Shown in pieces: positions 15,053 through 23,866 of a stretch of DNA of 64,000 bases. The stretch is taken from assembly GCA_937870635.1 (NCBI GenBank), contig CALMZP010000031.1, positions 1 to 64,000 on the forward strand, read 5' to 3'. Origin of the DNA: an uncultured Acidobacteriota bacterium (GTDB lineage: Bacteria > Acidobacteriota > Thermoanaerobaculia > Gp7-AA8). Position numbers and translations under genes: made by a program. Position 1 is the stretch's first letter. Every line of letters begins with the position of its first letter. The notes beneath the pieces were generated by a model. The model saw only the letters and a program-made list of their open reading frames with translations. It was not told the origin of the DNA and ran no database searches.

Positions 15053-16022
15053 CGGCGGGTTTCCTCGACGTGAGCAACGCGCCGGCCGCAACGACCGCCA
15101 GGATCACCACGGCCTGCCCGAAGGTCGCGATCGCGGCCGAGATGCCTGACGTGCGCTGGAGCTCGCCGGCGCCGGTGACGAACGCTCCGAAGAAGAGAGC
15201 GGAAGCAATGCTTCCGAGAGGATGCAGTCCGGCCAGCAGTGCCACGGCGATACCCGAGTAGCCGTAACCGACGGCCAGGCGTTCGAACAACCGATGCGTG
15301 ACGCCGAGAAGCTCGACGCCGCCGGCCACGCCGGCGATCGCGCCGGAGATGGCCATCGCCCTCGCGATCTGCGCCGGCACGTTGATGCCGGCGTGACGTG
15401 CAGCGGACGGATTGAGCCCCGTCGCGCGAAGACGCAGCCCCTCCGTCGTCCGGTAGAGCAGCCACCAGGCAGCAATGGCGGTCGCGATGGAGATCAGCGA
15501 TCCCGCATGGATTTCGGCGAGCTGCGGCAGCGCACTCGCTGCGGGGTCGGACTGTGGATAGCGCGCGCTAGTCTCGCGCAAGGGACCGTTCACGACCCAT
15601 CCGAGGATGTGGACGGCAATGAAGTTGAGGAGGATGGTGGTGAGAACTTCCGGAGCGTTGCGCCACAGACGCATCGCCGTTGCGATCGACGACCAGACCG
15701 CGCCCGCCACTGCCGCGGCAAGCATCGACGCGATCGTTCCGTATGGAGACCCCATCCACGCGGCGATTGCCCCGACGATGAACTGCCCTTCCGCGCCGAT
15801 GTTCCAGACGCCAGCGCGAAAGGCGATGACGACGCAGAGCCCCGTGAGCAGGAGAGGGATCGACTTGAGAATCGTGCCGCGGATGGCGAGGGGTGATCCC
15901 AGCGCCCCGTCGAACAGAACGCCCACCACATCAGCGGGTGAGTGGCCCGCCAGCGCTGCCGCCATCGCGAGCACCGCGATCGCCAGCGCCGCGGCTCCGA
16001 TTCCGATCAACAGACGTGTCAT
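15045..16022 (-). CDS. ABC transporter permease, nucleoside/simple sugar type
   Basis: 325 residues from ATG 16022, which overlaps the ATPase stop codon (ATGA, 16019-16022). FRAGVWNIGAEGQFIVGAIAAW is the hallmark of the first permease of this importer family (YufP-like). About nine hydrophobic helices. Partner of the permease encoded at 14237-15052. Confidence 0.9.
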   Translation of the reverse strand: MTRLLIGIGAAALAIAVLAMAAALAGHSPADVVGVLFDGALGSPLAIRGTILKSIPLLLTGLCVVIAFRAGVWNIGAEGQFIVGAIAAWMGSPYGTIASMLAAAVAGAVWSSIATAMRLWRNAPEVLTTILLNFIAVHILGWVVNGPLRETSARYPQSDPAASALPQLAEIHAGSLISIATAIAAWWLLYRTTEGLRLRATGLNPSAARHAGINVPAQIARAMAISGAIAGVAGGVELLGVTHRLFERLAVGYGYSGIAVALLAGLHPLGSIASALFFGAFVTGAGELQRTSGISAAIATFGQAVVILAVVAAGALLTSRKPADA

Positions 16023-17338
16023 GAAATGCCGGCCATCAGCCGTCCTGCTCTCTCCGCCGCAGTTGCCGGCGTCAGCGGCTCGCTGAGTTTGCCGCGGTAA
16101 ATCACGTGCAGGACATCCGCGAGCGCGAATGCCTCGTCGAGATCGGACGTGATGAGCAGAAGGCCTGCGCCGGCCGCGACGGCTTTGCGCAGCTCTTCGT
16201 GCACGAAGCGCGTGGCCTCGATGTCGAGCCCGCGCGTCGGCTCCGCGGCGACGATGACTTCGGGGCGCCGGTCGAGCTCCCGCGCGAGGACGATTTTCTG
16301 CTGATTGCCGCCGGAAAGGTCGCCGGCGCGCTGGCGCGGTCCCGTGGCGCGGATCCGGTAGAGATCGATGAGACTCTTCGCACGGGCGGCCCCGGCTCTC
16401 TTCGACCATCGGCGCTCGCCGAGGGCGAGGTTTTCGGCGATCGACATCTCGGCGACGATGGCGTCGCGCGTGCGATCTTCGGGGATGAATCCGATGCGCG
16501 TTTCCCGACGTGTCGCCCGCAGTCTTTCAATGAGATCGGTCTGTCCGTTCCCGGCGACCCCCACGATCGCGACGATCTCGTTGCGATGCAGGGCGAGGGA
16601 GTCGACTTGGAGAAGGGGGGTGGAACGCTCGGTCGATCTCGCGGGGGAACCCGCGGGCGAGGTCGCCCGCGCTCCAGTCACCATCGCATCGGCGATGGTT
16701 TCCGCGGTGGTCTCGGCGCGCGGTGTGTCCGCGACGATCTTTCCCCGCTGCATCACCACGACGCGCTGCGCGATCTCGAGGACCTCCGGCACCTTGTGAC
16801 TGATGAATACGACCGCCGTGCCGCGCCGGGTCCGGTCGCGGATGACGCCGAATAGCTCCGCACTCTCCATCGGCGTGAGCACGGACGTCGGCTCGTCGAG
16901 GATGAGCAGGGTCGGATCGACGGCGATGGCCTTGATCAGCTCCAGCTTCGATTTCTCTCCGACTGAGAGCTCTCCCGCGCGCCGCGATACGTCGCCGAGG
17001 GCGATCCCGGAACGCTGGACGGTCGCTTCGGCGTCGCGCTCGATCGAGCCGAGAGAGAGGAAGCGGAACGCCGTGCGGTCGATGAGCGCGAGGTTTTCGG
17101 CGATCGTCATCTCCGGGACGATCGCGAAGTGCTGGTGGACCATTCCGATCCGTTCGGGTCTTGTGATCGCGCCGCCATCAGCTCGCAGCTCTTCGGCGAC
17201 GATCCGCATCAGCGTCGTCTTGCCGGCCCCGTTCTCACCGACCAGACCGACGATCTGTCCCGGCGCAATGGAGAGCGACACGTCGTCGACGGCCAAGGTT
17301 TGGCCGAAGCGTTTGGTGATGTGTGAAAGCTGGAGCAT
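16019..17338 (-). CDS. ABC transporter ATP-binding protein with two nucleotide-binding domains
   Basis: 439 residues. The first domain has Walker A GLVGENGAGKTTLMRIV, a signature region LSVGEKSKLELIKA and Walker B LLILDEPTSVL. The second domain has a degenerate Walker A (GVAGNGQTDLIE), LSGGNQQKIVLAREL and AAEPTRGLDIEA, exactly as in the sugar/nucleoside importer ATPases (about 500 residues; this one is short). The ATG at 17338 sits on the edge of an ATTTTGG palindrome. Between the two domains, residues near 220-231 (GARATSPAGSPA) are written by a GC-rich repeat also found in intergenic DNA and in the helicase gene at 50849-52990. Confidence 0.9.
   Translation of the reverse strand: MLQLSHITKRFGQTLAVDDVSLSIAPGQIVGLVGENGAGKTTLMRIVAEELRADGGAITRPERIGMVHQHFAIVPEMTIAENLALIDRTAFRFLSLGSIERDAEATVQRSGIALGDVSRRAGELSVGEKSKLELIKAIAVDPTLLILDEPTSVLTPMESAELFGVIRDRTRRGTAVVFISHKVPEVLEIAQRVVVMQRGKIVADTPRAETTAETIADAMVTGARATSPAGSPARSTERSTPLLQVDSLALHRNEIVAIVGVAGNGQTDLIERLRATRRETRIGFIPEDRTRDAIVAEMSIAENLALGERRWSKRAGAARAKSLIDLYRIRATGPRQRAGDLSGGNQQKIVLARELDRRPEVIVAAEPTRGLDIEATRFVHEELRKAVAAGAGLLLITSDLDEAFALADVLHVIYRGKLSEPLTPATAAERAGRLMAGIS
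16641..16676. repeat. GC-rich palindrome of the GGAGCGCGGGCGACC family, in frame in the ABC ATPase gene
   Basis: CCGCGGGCGAGGTCGCCC followed by GCGCTCCA (16651-16676), preceded by the partial mirror GCGGGGGAACCCGCG. The same core appears at 20407, 36649, 51066 and, as a variant, 63561. Here it is translated in the linker between the two nucleotide-binding domains. Confidence 0.8.
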
Positions 17339-17393
17339 TTTGGATTTTGGATTTTGGATTCGAATCCAAAATCCAAAATCCAAAATCCAAAAT
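17337..17393. repeat. Heptamer palindrome, ATTTTGG family, copy 5, inside the importer operon
   Basis: Left arm 17337-17360, two-base spacer, right arm 17363-17393. On the minus strand the arm ends with CCAAAAT followed by G, giving the ATG of the ABC ATPase. It lies between the lipoprotein gene and the ATPase gene and could reduce transcription downstream of the binding protein. Confidence 0.95.
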
Positions 17394-17398
17394 GATTC

Positions 17399-18385
17399 TC
17401 AAAATCCTCTGGGCACCGCGATCGTGCCGGCGCGAATCGCCTTCTCCACACGCTCCACCTCCGCCACGGTTTCGGGCGACACGGTCGGCTTCAGGCGCTC
17501 GTTCCACACGAGCGCGACGATGCCTTCCTGCATGCCGAGGTATTGGACTCCGGGCTCGAAGGTCTTCGTGCGGACGAGGTTGGCCATGTGCACGAAGGCG
17601 CGGGGGACGTCGAGGACCGCGGATGCCACGATCACGTCGGGCGCGAGACCGCTCTGATCCTTGTTCGATCCGAAGCAGCGGATCTTTCGTTCGCTGCACG
17701 CCTGGAAGACGCCGCGCCCCGCTTCGTTCGCCTGATGAAAAATGAAGTCGGCTCCCGCGTTGGCCAGGGAGAGCGTGGCGAGCTTCGCCGCGCCGACGTC
17801 GTCGAAGTTGCCGGTGAACACCTCCCGCACGTCGAACTTCGGATCGACTGACTGGGCACCCGCTTTGAACGCGGTGAAGGTGGATTCGATCGAGGGGAGG
17901 CGGATGCCGCCGATCACTCCCGCTTTTCCCGTCTTCGATTCGCGGGCGGCGATGATGCCGCAGAGATAGGTGGCCTTCTCGAGCTCGAAGACCATCGGCG
18001 AGACGTTCGGCGCGACCGATGTTCCGGAAGTCGTGATGAAGACAGTCTTCGGATAGAGCTTGCCGGCGGCCAGCGCCGCGTCCTGAAACTCGAAGCCATG
18101 CCCGAAAGCGAGATCGAATCCTCGTGCGCCGAAGGAGCGGAAGCCTTCATCGAACTCGGCCGGCGTTTTCGCTTCCTGATGCGCGACTTCGGCCCCCATT
18201 TCGTTCCTGATCCGCTGGAGGCCTTCCCAGGCGATCGCGTTCCAACCACCGTCGTTGATCGACCCCGGTGTCAGAAGCCCGACTTTCAGCGTGGGAGAGC
18301 TGGTGGAAGAGGGGGGCGCCGGCGCCTCATCACGGCCGCACGCGACAAGGGACACAAGCGTCAACACGGCTGCTGCGTGTCTCAT
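17399..18385 (-). CDS. BMP-family substrate-binding lipoprotein
   Basis: 328 residues. Signal peptide with lipobox LVAC (Cys at about residue 16), followed by a flexible Ser/Pro stretch. LKVGLLTPGSINDGGWNAIA is the N-terminal signature of the BMP (basic membrane protein / PnrA) family of nucleoside-binding proteins. FDLAFGHGFEFQDAAL and FHQANEAGRGVFQACSERK are other family blocks. It would capture nucleosides in the periplasm for the permeases and ATPase encoded by the following genes (14237-17338), the usual gene order of such operons. Confidence 0.92.
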   Translation of the reverse strand: MRHAAAVLTLVSLVACGRDEAPAPPSSTSSPTLKVGLLTPGSINDGGWNAIAWEGLQRIRNEMGAEVAHQEAKTPAEFDEGFRSFGARGFDLAFGHGFEFQDAALAAGKLYPKTVFITTSGTSVAPNVSPMVFELEKATYLCGIIAARESKTGKAGVIGGIRLPSIESTFTAFKAGAQSVDPKFDVREVFTGNFDDVGAAKLATLSLANAGADFIFHQANEAGRGVFQACSERKIRCFGSNKDQSGLAPDVIVASAVLDVPRAFVHMANLVRTKTFEPGVQYLGMQEGIVALVWNERLKPTVSPETVAEVERVEKAIRAGTIAVPRGF

Positions 18386-18403
18386 ATGCGGCGGGATTCT
18401 AGT

Positions 18404-18454
18404 CGTTAACCGTTAACGGTTAACGGTTAACGGTTAACGGTAACGGTTAACGGT
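18404..18454. repeat. GGTTAAC heptamer array
   Basis: About seven units of GGTTAAC/GTTAACC with one unit missing a base (GGTAACG). Because GTTAAC is itself a palindrome every unit is self-complementary. It lies between the divergent lipoprotein gene and the small acidic protein gene. Confidence 0.9.
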
Positions 18455-18502
18455 CTACGGACAGATGTGATACACCGTCGCCGACAAGTGAGGAGGTCAG
18501 TC

Positions 18503-18697
18503 ATGGATGAGATCGAACGCGACGATGGCGATGACTACGAGGACGATGAGCACATCGAACAGATGATCATCGACAACGGAATTCTGCTTCACAGCCTGGC
18601 AGCTCTGCTTGTCCGGAAAGGCATTCTCAAGCAGGAAGAGATCGACGGCGAAATGGATCGGCTCTACGAAGAGATGGAGAACTTCGACCAGCAGTGA
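18503..18697 (+). CDS. Small acidic protein, unknown function
   Basis: 64 residues from ATG 18503, preceded by a strong ribosome site AGGAGGT (18491-18497). Very acidic (ERDDGDDYEDDEHIEQM). The segment LLVRKGILKQEEIDGEMDRL resembles short helical modules found at the ends of several unrelated proteins. No signal peptide or membrane segment. The strong ribosome site and regular helical pattern argue for a real gene; function unknown. Confidence 0.75.
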   Translation: MDEIERDDGDDYEDDEHIEQMIIDNGILLHSLAALLVRKGILKQEEIDGEMDRLYEEMENFDQQ

Positions 18698-18790
18698 AAC
18701 GCCTCTTCCTTTCGGGAATAGCGGTCGGTTAAACCTGTTTGCGCCTTAGACATAGCACGTCAGCCAAGACTCTCGAACAGGAAGGCTTTC

Positions 18791-20389
18791 ATGAACTGGA
18801 AAACTCGGATTTTCGTCGCTTGCTTCGCAGCAGCGATTGTCGCCGGCAGCGCTTCCGCGCAGCTTTCGGCGCAGTACCGCGACTGGGCCAACGGGCCCGC
18901 CAAATGGATCATGACCGCGGACGAGACCGCGAAGTGGAAGCAGGTCCGGAACGACAGCGACGCCAAGGCGTTTGTCGATCTGTTCTGGGCACGCCGCGAC
19001 CCTTCACCGGGCACTCCCGCCAACGAATTCCGCGATGAGTTCGACCGCCGCGTCGCCACCGCCGACGCCCAGTTCGGACAGGCCCGCAAGAAGGGCTCGA
19101 TGACCGATCGCGGGCGCATCTTCATCGTCCTCGGCGCGCCGTACACCGTGCAGCGCATGAACCCCGAAGGACAGGGAACGGTGCAGGCGCCGTCTCTCGG
19201 CGAGGCGCGCGATACCATTCAGAACTACAGCCCCCGCCAGATCTGGACCTGGGAACAGGCCCGCACCAACATCGACCTCGGCCAGCCGAAAGCCGAGATC
19301 GTGTTCGTCGACCAGTACGCGAGCAACGACTGGACTCTCGAACGCCAGGCGCGCACCCCGGTCGACGATCTGCTGAAGCGCGCCGTCGCCAGCAACATCA
19401 AGGAACCGAACCTGACATCGGCGCCCGACTACTCGGCGCAGACCGCGCAGGCCAAGCCCGTGCGGCAGCAGGCGCCGGCAGCGCCAGCCGCCCCTGCCAC
19501 CACCGGTCTGACGACGCAGTCCCTCGTCGCCGCCGTCACCGAGCTCAAAGCGGCGAAGGCCAATCCATACAAACCTCTCAGTATCGCCTACGCCGAGATG
19601 CTCACGCCCAACGGTGAGTTCTTCGTGCCGGTGCAGCTCTACATCCCGAAGGACGCCAACCTCACCGCCGAAGCCGTCACGACTTTCTTCGGAGTGATCG
19701 AAGACAACGCCGGCAACCAGGTCCTCACCTTCGAAGAGCCCGCGAAGCTGTCCGCGACGAAGGGCGACCTCTATTTCGACAAGTCGCTCAACATCAAGCC
19801 TGGCACCTATCGCGCGACGCTTGGCCTCGCCGGCGCCGACGGCAAGCCGGTGATCATGACCAGCACGCAGATGGAGATCAAAGATCTTCCGACGACCGCG
19901 TCGGGCGTCTCACGCCTCGTCCTCGCCAGCGACATTCATCAGACCGAAGAGGCCGCGCTCATGGGCGCGCCGTTCGCGTTCGGTCGCGTGAAGATCGTGC
20001 CGAAGGGCGACAACACCTTCAGCAACCGCGACGAGATCAACTACTTCCTCGAGATCGTCAACCCGACGCTGGACGAGGGAACGAACCTGCCGAAGCTTCA
20101 GGTCAAGATCGACCTGCAGGCCGCGCCGGGGAAGGACGGGAAGCCGGGTCGCAAGATCTCCGCACCTCCCGCCGATGTCACCGCGCTTCCGCTCACCGGC
20201 GCTCCGGGACCGGGCCAGTACGCGCTCATGGCGGGCATCCCGCTGGGAGAGATGAAGAACCCCCTCGCACCCGGCGACTACACGTTCCGTGTGACCGTGT
20301 ACGACCAGGTGGGCAACAAGAACTGGACCGCCGAGCAGAAGCTCAAGCTCGTTGCGGCGCCCGCTCCTCCGCCGGCTGCTTCGAAATAG
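18791..20389 (+). CDS. GWxTD domain exported protein
   Basis: 532 residues. Signal peptide ending ASAQ near residue 24. WANGPAKWIMTADETAKWK and [20 protein letters not shown] are the GWxTD domain blocks (here KWIMTADE), a domain of unknown function common in Acidobacteriota and related phyla. GRIFIVLGAP follows. A Pro/Ala-rich linker near residues 215-240 (APAAPAAPAT) leads to a C-terminal half that looks like Ig-like beta sheet. A ribosome site AGGAAGG precedes the ATG. The next gene is a paralogue. Confidence 0.9.
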   Translation: MNWKTRIFVACFAAAIVAGSASAQLSAQYRDWANGPAKWIMTADETAKWKQVRNDSDAKAFVDLFWARRDPSPGTPANEFRDEFDRRVATADAQFGQARKKGSMTDRGRIFIVLGAPYTVQRMNPEGQGTVQAPSLGEARDTIQNYSPRQIWTWEQARTNIDLGQPKAEIVFVDQYASNDWTLERQARTPVDDLLKRAVASNIKEPNLTSAPDYSAQTAQAKPVRQQAPAAPAAPATTGLTTQSLVAAVTELKAAKANPYKPLSIAYAEMLTPNGEFFVPVQLYIPKDANLTAEAVTTFFGVIEDNAGNQVLTFEEPAKLSATKGDLYFDKSLNIKPGTYRATLGLAGADGKPVIMTSTQMEIKDLPTTASGVSRLVLASDIHQTEEAALMGAPFAFGRVKIVPKGDNTFSNRDEINYFLEIVNPTLDEGTNLPKLQVKIDLQAAPGKDGKPGRKISAPPADVTALPLTGAPGPGQYALMAGIPLGEMKNPLAPGDYTFRVTVYDQVGNKNWTAEQKLKLVAAPAPPPAASK

Positions 20390-20406
20390 CAGTTTTTCCA
20401 CGCTTC

Positions 20407-20435
20407 GGGGGGCGGGCGGGGTCGCCCGCCCTCCA
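20407..20435. repeat. GC-rich palindrome between the GWxTD genes
   Basis: GGGCGGGCGGGGTCGCCC with GCCCTCCAG, a variant of the GC-rich palindrome family at 16641, 36649, 51066 and 63561, placed between the stop of the first GWxTD gene and the start of the second. Confidence 0.6.
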
Positions 20436-20453
20436 GGGCGTATCCTTTCTCCC

Positions 20454-21644
20454 ATGCGCTCCCTTTCCCTTTCCTTCCTCGTGCTTCTGTCGGCGGCAGC
20501 TCTCGTTGCTCAGACGGAAGCCGCTCTCGATTTCCCCAAAGGCCCGGCGCAATGGATCATGACCGCCGAGGAGCGGAACGCGTGGAAACGCGTGAAGTCG
20601 GAAGAGGAAGCGGCGGAGGTGGTCGCGCTCTTCTGGGCTCGCCGCGACCCGACTCCGAATACGTTCGCCAACGAGTTCCGCGACGAGTTCAACCAGCGCG
20701 TGAAGTTCGCCGACGCCCGCTTCAAGGAGGGCAACCGCCGTGGCTCGCTCACCGAGCGAGGCCGCGTCGGTGTCACCCTCGGATTTCCGAAGTCGATGTC
20801 GACGGATCTGGAGAAGCGGACCAGCCAGTACGCCAGCAATATGGAGGGCGCCGATCCCACCGGCGGGCGTGCTCTCGCCGCGCGTGAAGAGTGGATCTAC
20901 ACCTATGAAGAATCGATCAAGTTCGGGCTGCCGAAGATCGAGGTGGTGTTCCTCCACGACGGGCACATGGGCCGGGTGCGCCGCGATACGCAGCGCAACG
21001 ATTTCATCAGCGCCATCCCGGCGGCCACGAAGCTCTACATCCGGAATCCGGAGCTGACGGCCGTGCCTGAGTGGGCTCGTGCCGGGGCCCTTCAATACGA
21101 GCCCCTTCAGGCTGCGTCGACTCCGGCTCCGGCCGAGGATCGACCTTCGACCTTCGACCTTCGACCTTCGGAGGCGAGTGTCGCCAGTGCTCCGGAAACA
21201 ACTCCGAAGGTGGAAGGTCGAGGGTCGAAGGTCGAATCCGCCCCGAAACCGAAAGCCGCGAGCGTCGGCAAGCTCACTCTGGTCAGGGACGCGTTTTCCC
21301 TCGAGCCCGAAAACGGCAAAGACCCCTTCGCCGGGCTGGCCAACGTCCCTGAGTTCCGTCGCAGCGAGGAGCTGGGGTGGGTCCTCGAGTACTGCACGGG
21401 GAGTCTGGATCGAACGCTGTCAGAGGTTCAGGTGACGCTGAAGATCAGCGGCATGGTGAACAACGAGAAGGTCAATTTCAATGCGCCCGCCGAAGACGTC
21501 GTGCCTGATGCGATCAGGGTTTCGCCGGGGTGCTATCTCGTCCGCGGCGGTGTGCCGCTGATGGACATGGATCCCGCCAGCTACACGATGTTCGTGAAGA
21601 TCGGGAGCTACAATCTCACAAAGGACTTCCGGGTCATCGAGTGA
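20454..21644 (+). CDS. GWxTD domain exported protein, paralogue with an in-frame palindrome
   Basis: 396 residues from ATG 20454. Signal peptide [17 protein letters not shown]. The GWxTD blocks [15 protein letters not shown] and [18 protein letters not shown] align well with the preceding protein, as does [10 protein letters not shown]. Residues about 230-262 ([13 protein letters not shown] ... [10 protein letters not shown]) are encoded by a CTTCGAC heptamer palindrome in frame between the GWxTD domain and the C-terminal beta domain. Its stop codon overlaps the start of ribBA if GTG 21641 is used. Confidence 0.88.
   Translation: MRSLSLSFLVLLSAAALVAQTEAALDFPKGPAQWIMTAEERNAWKRVKSEEEAAEVVALFWARRDPTPNTFANEFRDEFNQRVKFADARFKEGNRRGSLTERGRVGVTLGFPKSMSTDLEKRTSQYASNMEGADPTGGRALAAREEWIYTYEESIKFGLPKIEVVFLHDGHMGRVRRDTQRNDFISAIPAATKLYIRNPELTAVPEWARAGALQYEPLQAASTPAPAEDRPSTFDLRPSEASVASAPETTPKVEGRGSKVESAPKPKAASVGKLTLVRDAFSLEPENGKDPFAGLANVPEFRRSEELGWVLEYCTGSLDRTLSEVQVTLKISGMVNNEKVNFNAPAEDVVPDAIRVSPGCYLVRGGVPLMDMDPASYTMFVKIGSYNLTKDFRVIE
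21141..21237. repeat. CTTCGAC heptamer palindrome inside a coding sequence
   Basis: Left arm of CGACCTT units (21141-21170), 36-base spacer, right arm of AAGGTCG units with two substitutions (21207-21237). The element and its spacer are read through in frame by the GWxTD gene. Same architecture as the intergenic ATTTTGG elements, different unit. Confidence 0.9.
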
Positions 21645-22849
21645 ACATGCCGTTCGCAACCATCGAAGAAGCAGCCGAGCTGTATCGCAATGGCGAGCTC
21701 GTGATCATCGTCGACGACGAGGATCGCGAGAACGAAGGTGACCTCTGCCTGGCCGCGGACATGGTCACGCCGAAGGCCATCAACTTCATGGCGCGGTACG
21801 GACGCGGCCTGATCTGCCTCGCGCTGACGGAGGATCGGTGCCGCGAGCTGGATCTTCCATTGATGGTGGAGAACAACACCTCGCCTTACGGAACCGCTTT
21901 CACGGTCTCGATCGAAGCCCGAGGCCGTGTCACCACCGGCATTTCCGCGCATGACCGTGCGGAGACGGTGCGCGTCGCGATCGATCCGAAGTCGCGGCCG
22001 GCGGATCTGACGCGTCCGGGCCATGTTTTCCCGCTGCGCGCGCGCAAGGGTGGCGTTCTGAAGCGCGCCGGTCAGACCGAAGCGTCGGTCGATCTCGCTG
22101 CGATCGCTGGCATGACGCCGGCCGCCGTCATCTGCGAGATCATGAACGAGGACGGAACGATGGCGCGGATGCCCGATCTGCGTGAGTTCGCCGTCCAGCA
22201 CGGCCTCAAGATCATCACCGTCGCCGACATCATCAAGTACAGGATGCAGACCGAGAAGCACGTGCACTGCATCGCGTCTCCGGTCCTTCCCACCGAGTAC
22301 GGCGAGTTCCGCGTCCATGGCTACAGGAGCGACATCACCGGCGAGGAGCACGTCGCTCTCGTGAAGGGCGAGATCGGTGAAGACGACGACGTTCTCGTGC
22401 GCGTTCACTCCTCGTGCCTCACGGGCGATGTCTTCCACTCCAGCCGCTGCGACTGTGGCGAGCAGCTCGAGACGGCGTTCGAGCTGATCTCGAAGGAAGG
22501 GAAGGGCGTCATCCTCTATCTGCTGCAGGAGGGCCGCGGCATCGGCCTGTTCAACAAGTTGAAAGCGTACGAGCTGCAGGATGGGGGAGACGACACGATC
22601 GAAGCGAACGCGAAGCTCGGGTTCGCGCCCGACATCCGCGAATACGGAACCGGCTCCCAGATCCTCCGCGACCTCGGCGTCCGGAAGATCAGGCTCATGA
22701 CGAACAATCCTGCAAAGTACGTCGCGATCGAAGGCTTCGGCCTGAAGATCGTCGAGCGCGTCCCGCTGGAGATCGCCCCCTCCTCCACGACTCGAAAATA
22801 TCTCGAAGCGAAGAAGAAGAAGCTGGGGCATATTCTGGAGCTTGTTTGA
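21641..22849 (+). CDS. ribBA: Riboflavin biosynthesis bifunctional protein RibBA
   Basis: 402 residues. The N-terminal domain is 3,4-dihydroxy-2-butanone 4-phosphate synthase ([37 protein letters not shown]); the C-terminal domain is GTP cyclohydrolase II with its zinc ligands in [18 protein letters not shown] and [13 protein letters not shown]. These are the two entry reactions of riboflavin synthesis, from ribulose 5-phosphate and from GTP. GTG 21641 overlaps the previous stop as GTGA; ATG 21647 is an equally possible start. No FMN riboswitch is visible upstream, and the gene is cut off from other rib genes. Confidence 0.96.
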   Translation: MNMPFATIEEAAELYRNGELVIIVDDEDRENEGDLCLAADMVTPKAINFMARYGRGLICLALTEDRCRELDLPLMVENNTSPYGTAFTVSIEARGRVTTGISAHDRAETVRVAIDPKSRPADLTRPGHVFPLRARKGGVLKRAGQTEASVDLAAIAGMTPAAVICEIMNEDGTMARMPDLREFAVQHGLKIITVADIIKYRMQTEKHVHCIASPVLPTEYGEFRVHGYRSDITGEEHVALVKGEIGEDDDVLVRVHSSCLTGDVFHSSRCDCGEQLETAFELISKEGKGVILYLLQEGRGIGLFNKLKAYELQDGGDDTIEANAKLGFAPDIREYGTGSQILRDLGVRKIRLMTNNPAKYVAIEGFGLKIVERVPLEIAPSSTTRKYLEAKKKKLGHILELV

Positions 22850-22932
22850 TTTTGGATTTTAGATTTTGGATTTTGGATTGGGACTTCCAATCCAATCGAA
22901 AATCCAAAATCCAAAATCCAAAATCCAAAATC
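22849..22932. repeat. Heptamer palindrome, ATTTTGG family, copy 6
   Basis: Begins with the last base of the ribBA stop codon. Left arm contains ATTTTAG as a variant unit; right arm CGAAAAT then CCAAAAT x4. Ends a few bases before the next ATG. Confidence 0.95.
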
Positions 22933-22937
22933 GAATT

Positions 22938-23639
22938 ATGACCGCACACACCGGCCCCATCCTGGAGGGCAAAGGTTCCACTGACTACGAACGGTACGTC
23001 CGCGTTCCCGAGCTGCTCGAGCTGCAGAAGCCGAAGGACAAGCTCGTGAATCCGGACGAGGCGCTTTTCCAGACGACCCATCAGGCGGCTGAGCTGTGGA
23101 TGCACCACGTCGACTGGGAGGTCGGACGGGCTGCCGGCCTGATGATGGACGATCCGGAGGGGGCGGCCGACCTGCTGCACCGCTGCCGGCTGATCATCGA
23201 CGTGCTGCGCGAGCAGATCATCGTGCTCGAGACGATGGCGCCGGTGGCCTATCACGAGTTCCGGACCCAGTCGCTGGGGCGGGGGAGCGGGCAGGAATCG
23301 CCGGGATTCAAGAAGTTACTCGAGGCGGGGAAGCGCCTTTGGGAGCCGTTCCAGGCGCTGCTGGCGGCCCGCAAACTCACAGCTCTCGAGATTGAACGTG
23401 ATCCACGTCGCAACCGTGAGTGTTTTCGTCTCGTGCAGGCGATGCTCGATTACGACGAAGCTTTCCTGAAATGGCGGTATACACACATGCGCCTGGCATT
23501 CCGGATCATCGGATCGAAGGTGCTCTCGCTCAAAGGGGTGCCTGCGGCGCAGCTGGAGGCGGGGTCTCGCGAGCCTTTGTTCCCGGAACTGTGGGAAACG
23601 ATCAGCACGCTCACGAGCGAATTCAAGCCCACTTATTGA
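22938..23639 (+). CDS. Tryptophan 2,3-dioxygenase family protein
   Basis: 233 residues from ATG 22938. LFQTTHQAAELWMHHVDWEV matches the distal His region of tryptophan 2,3-dioxygenases; YHEFRTQSLGRGSGQES matches the substrate Arg block; FLKWRYTHMRLAFRIIGSK matches the block with the proximal haem His; FPELWETIS is the C-terminal block. The family converts tryptophan to N-formylkynurenine. It is shorter than usual (about 280), and the GTGGSSG loop that covers the active site is absent, so the substrate may differ. No other kynurenine pathway gene is nearby. Confidence 0.75.
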   Translation: MTAHTGPILEGKGSTDYERYVRVPELLELQKPKDKLVNPDEALFQTTHQAAELWMHHVDWEVGRAAGLMMDDPEGAADLLHRCRLIIDVLREQIIVLETMAPVAYHEFRTQSLGRGSGQESPGFKKLLEAGKRLWEPFQALLAARKLTALEIERDPRRNRECFRLVQAMLDYDEAFLKWRYTHMRLAFRIIGSKVLSLKGVPAAQLEAGSREPLFPELWETISTLTSEFKPTY

Positions 23640-23748
23640 CGGACGTCGCGCACGGGGAAGGGTCCGTGGCGGGCACGACCGTCACGTAAAGTTTTTAGCA
23701 GTGAGATTTTTTTGTCTAACGCTTGAGGTTTCAGGAAGAAGCAATTGC

Positions 23749-23777
23749 TTGACGCTGAAAAAAGCCATCTGTATATT
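23749..23777 (+). promoter_or_regulatory. Strong sigma70-type promoter of the TonB operon
   Basis: TTGACG (23749-23754), exact 17-bp spacer, TATATT (23772-23777), in an AT-rich patch of an otherwise GC-rich genome. The likely transcription start is near 23784, giving an 80-base leader before the TPR lipoprotein gene. Confidence 0.8.
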
Positions 23778-23866
23778 CGCGGGCCATTGCCTGAAGCGGG
23801 CCGGCGGAATGCCTGACAGCGTCCTGCGAATCCGTCTGCGATCACAATCTGGGAGTTCCTAAGTAC

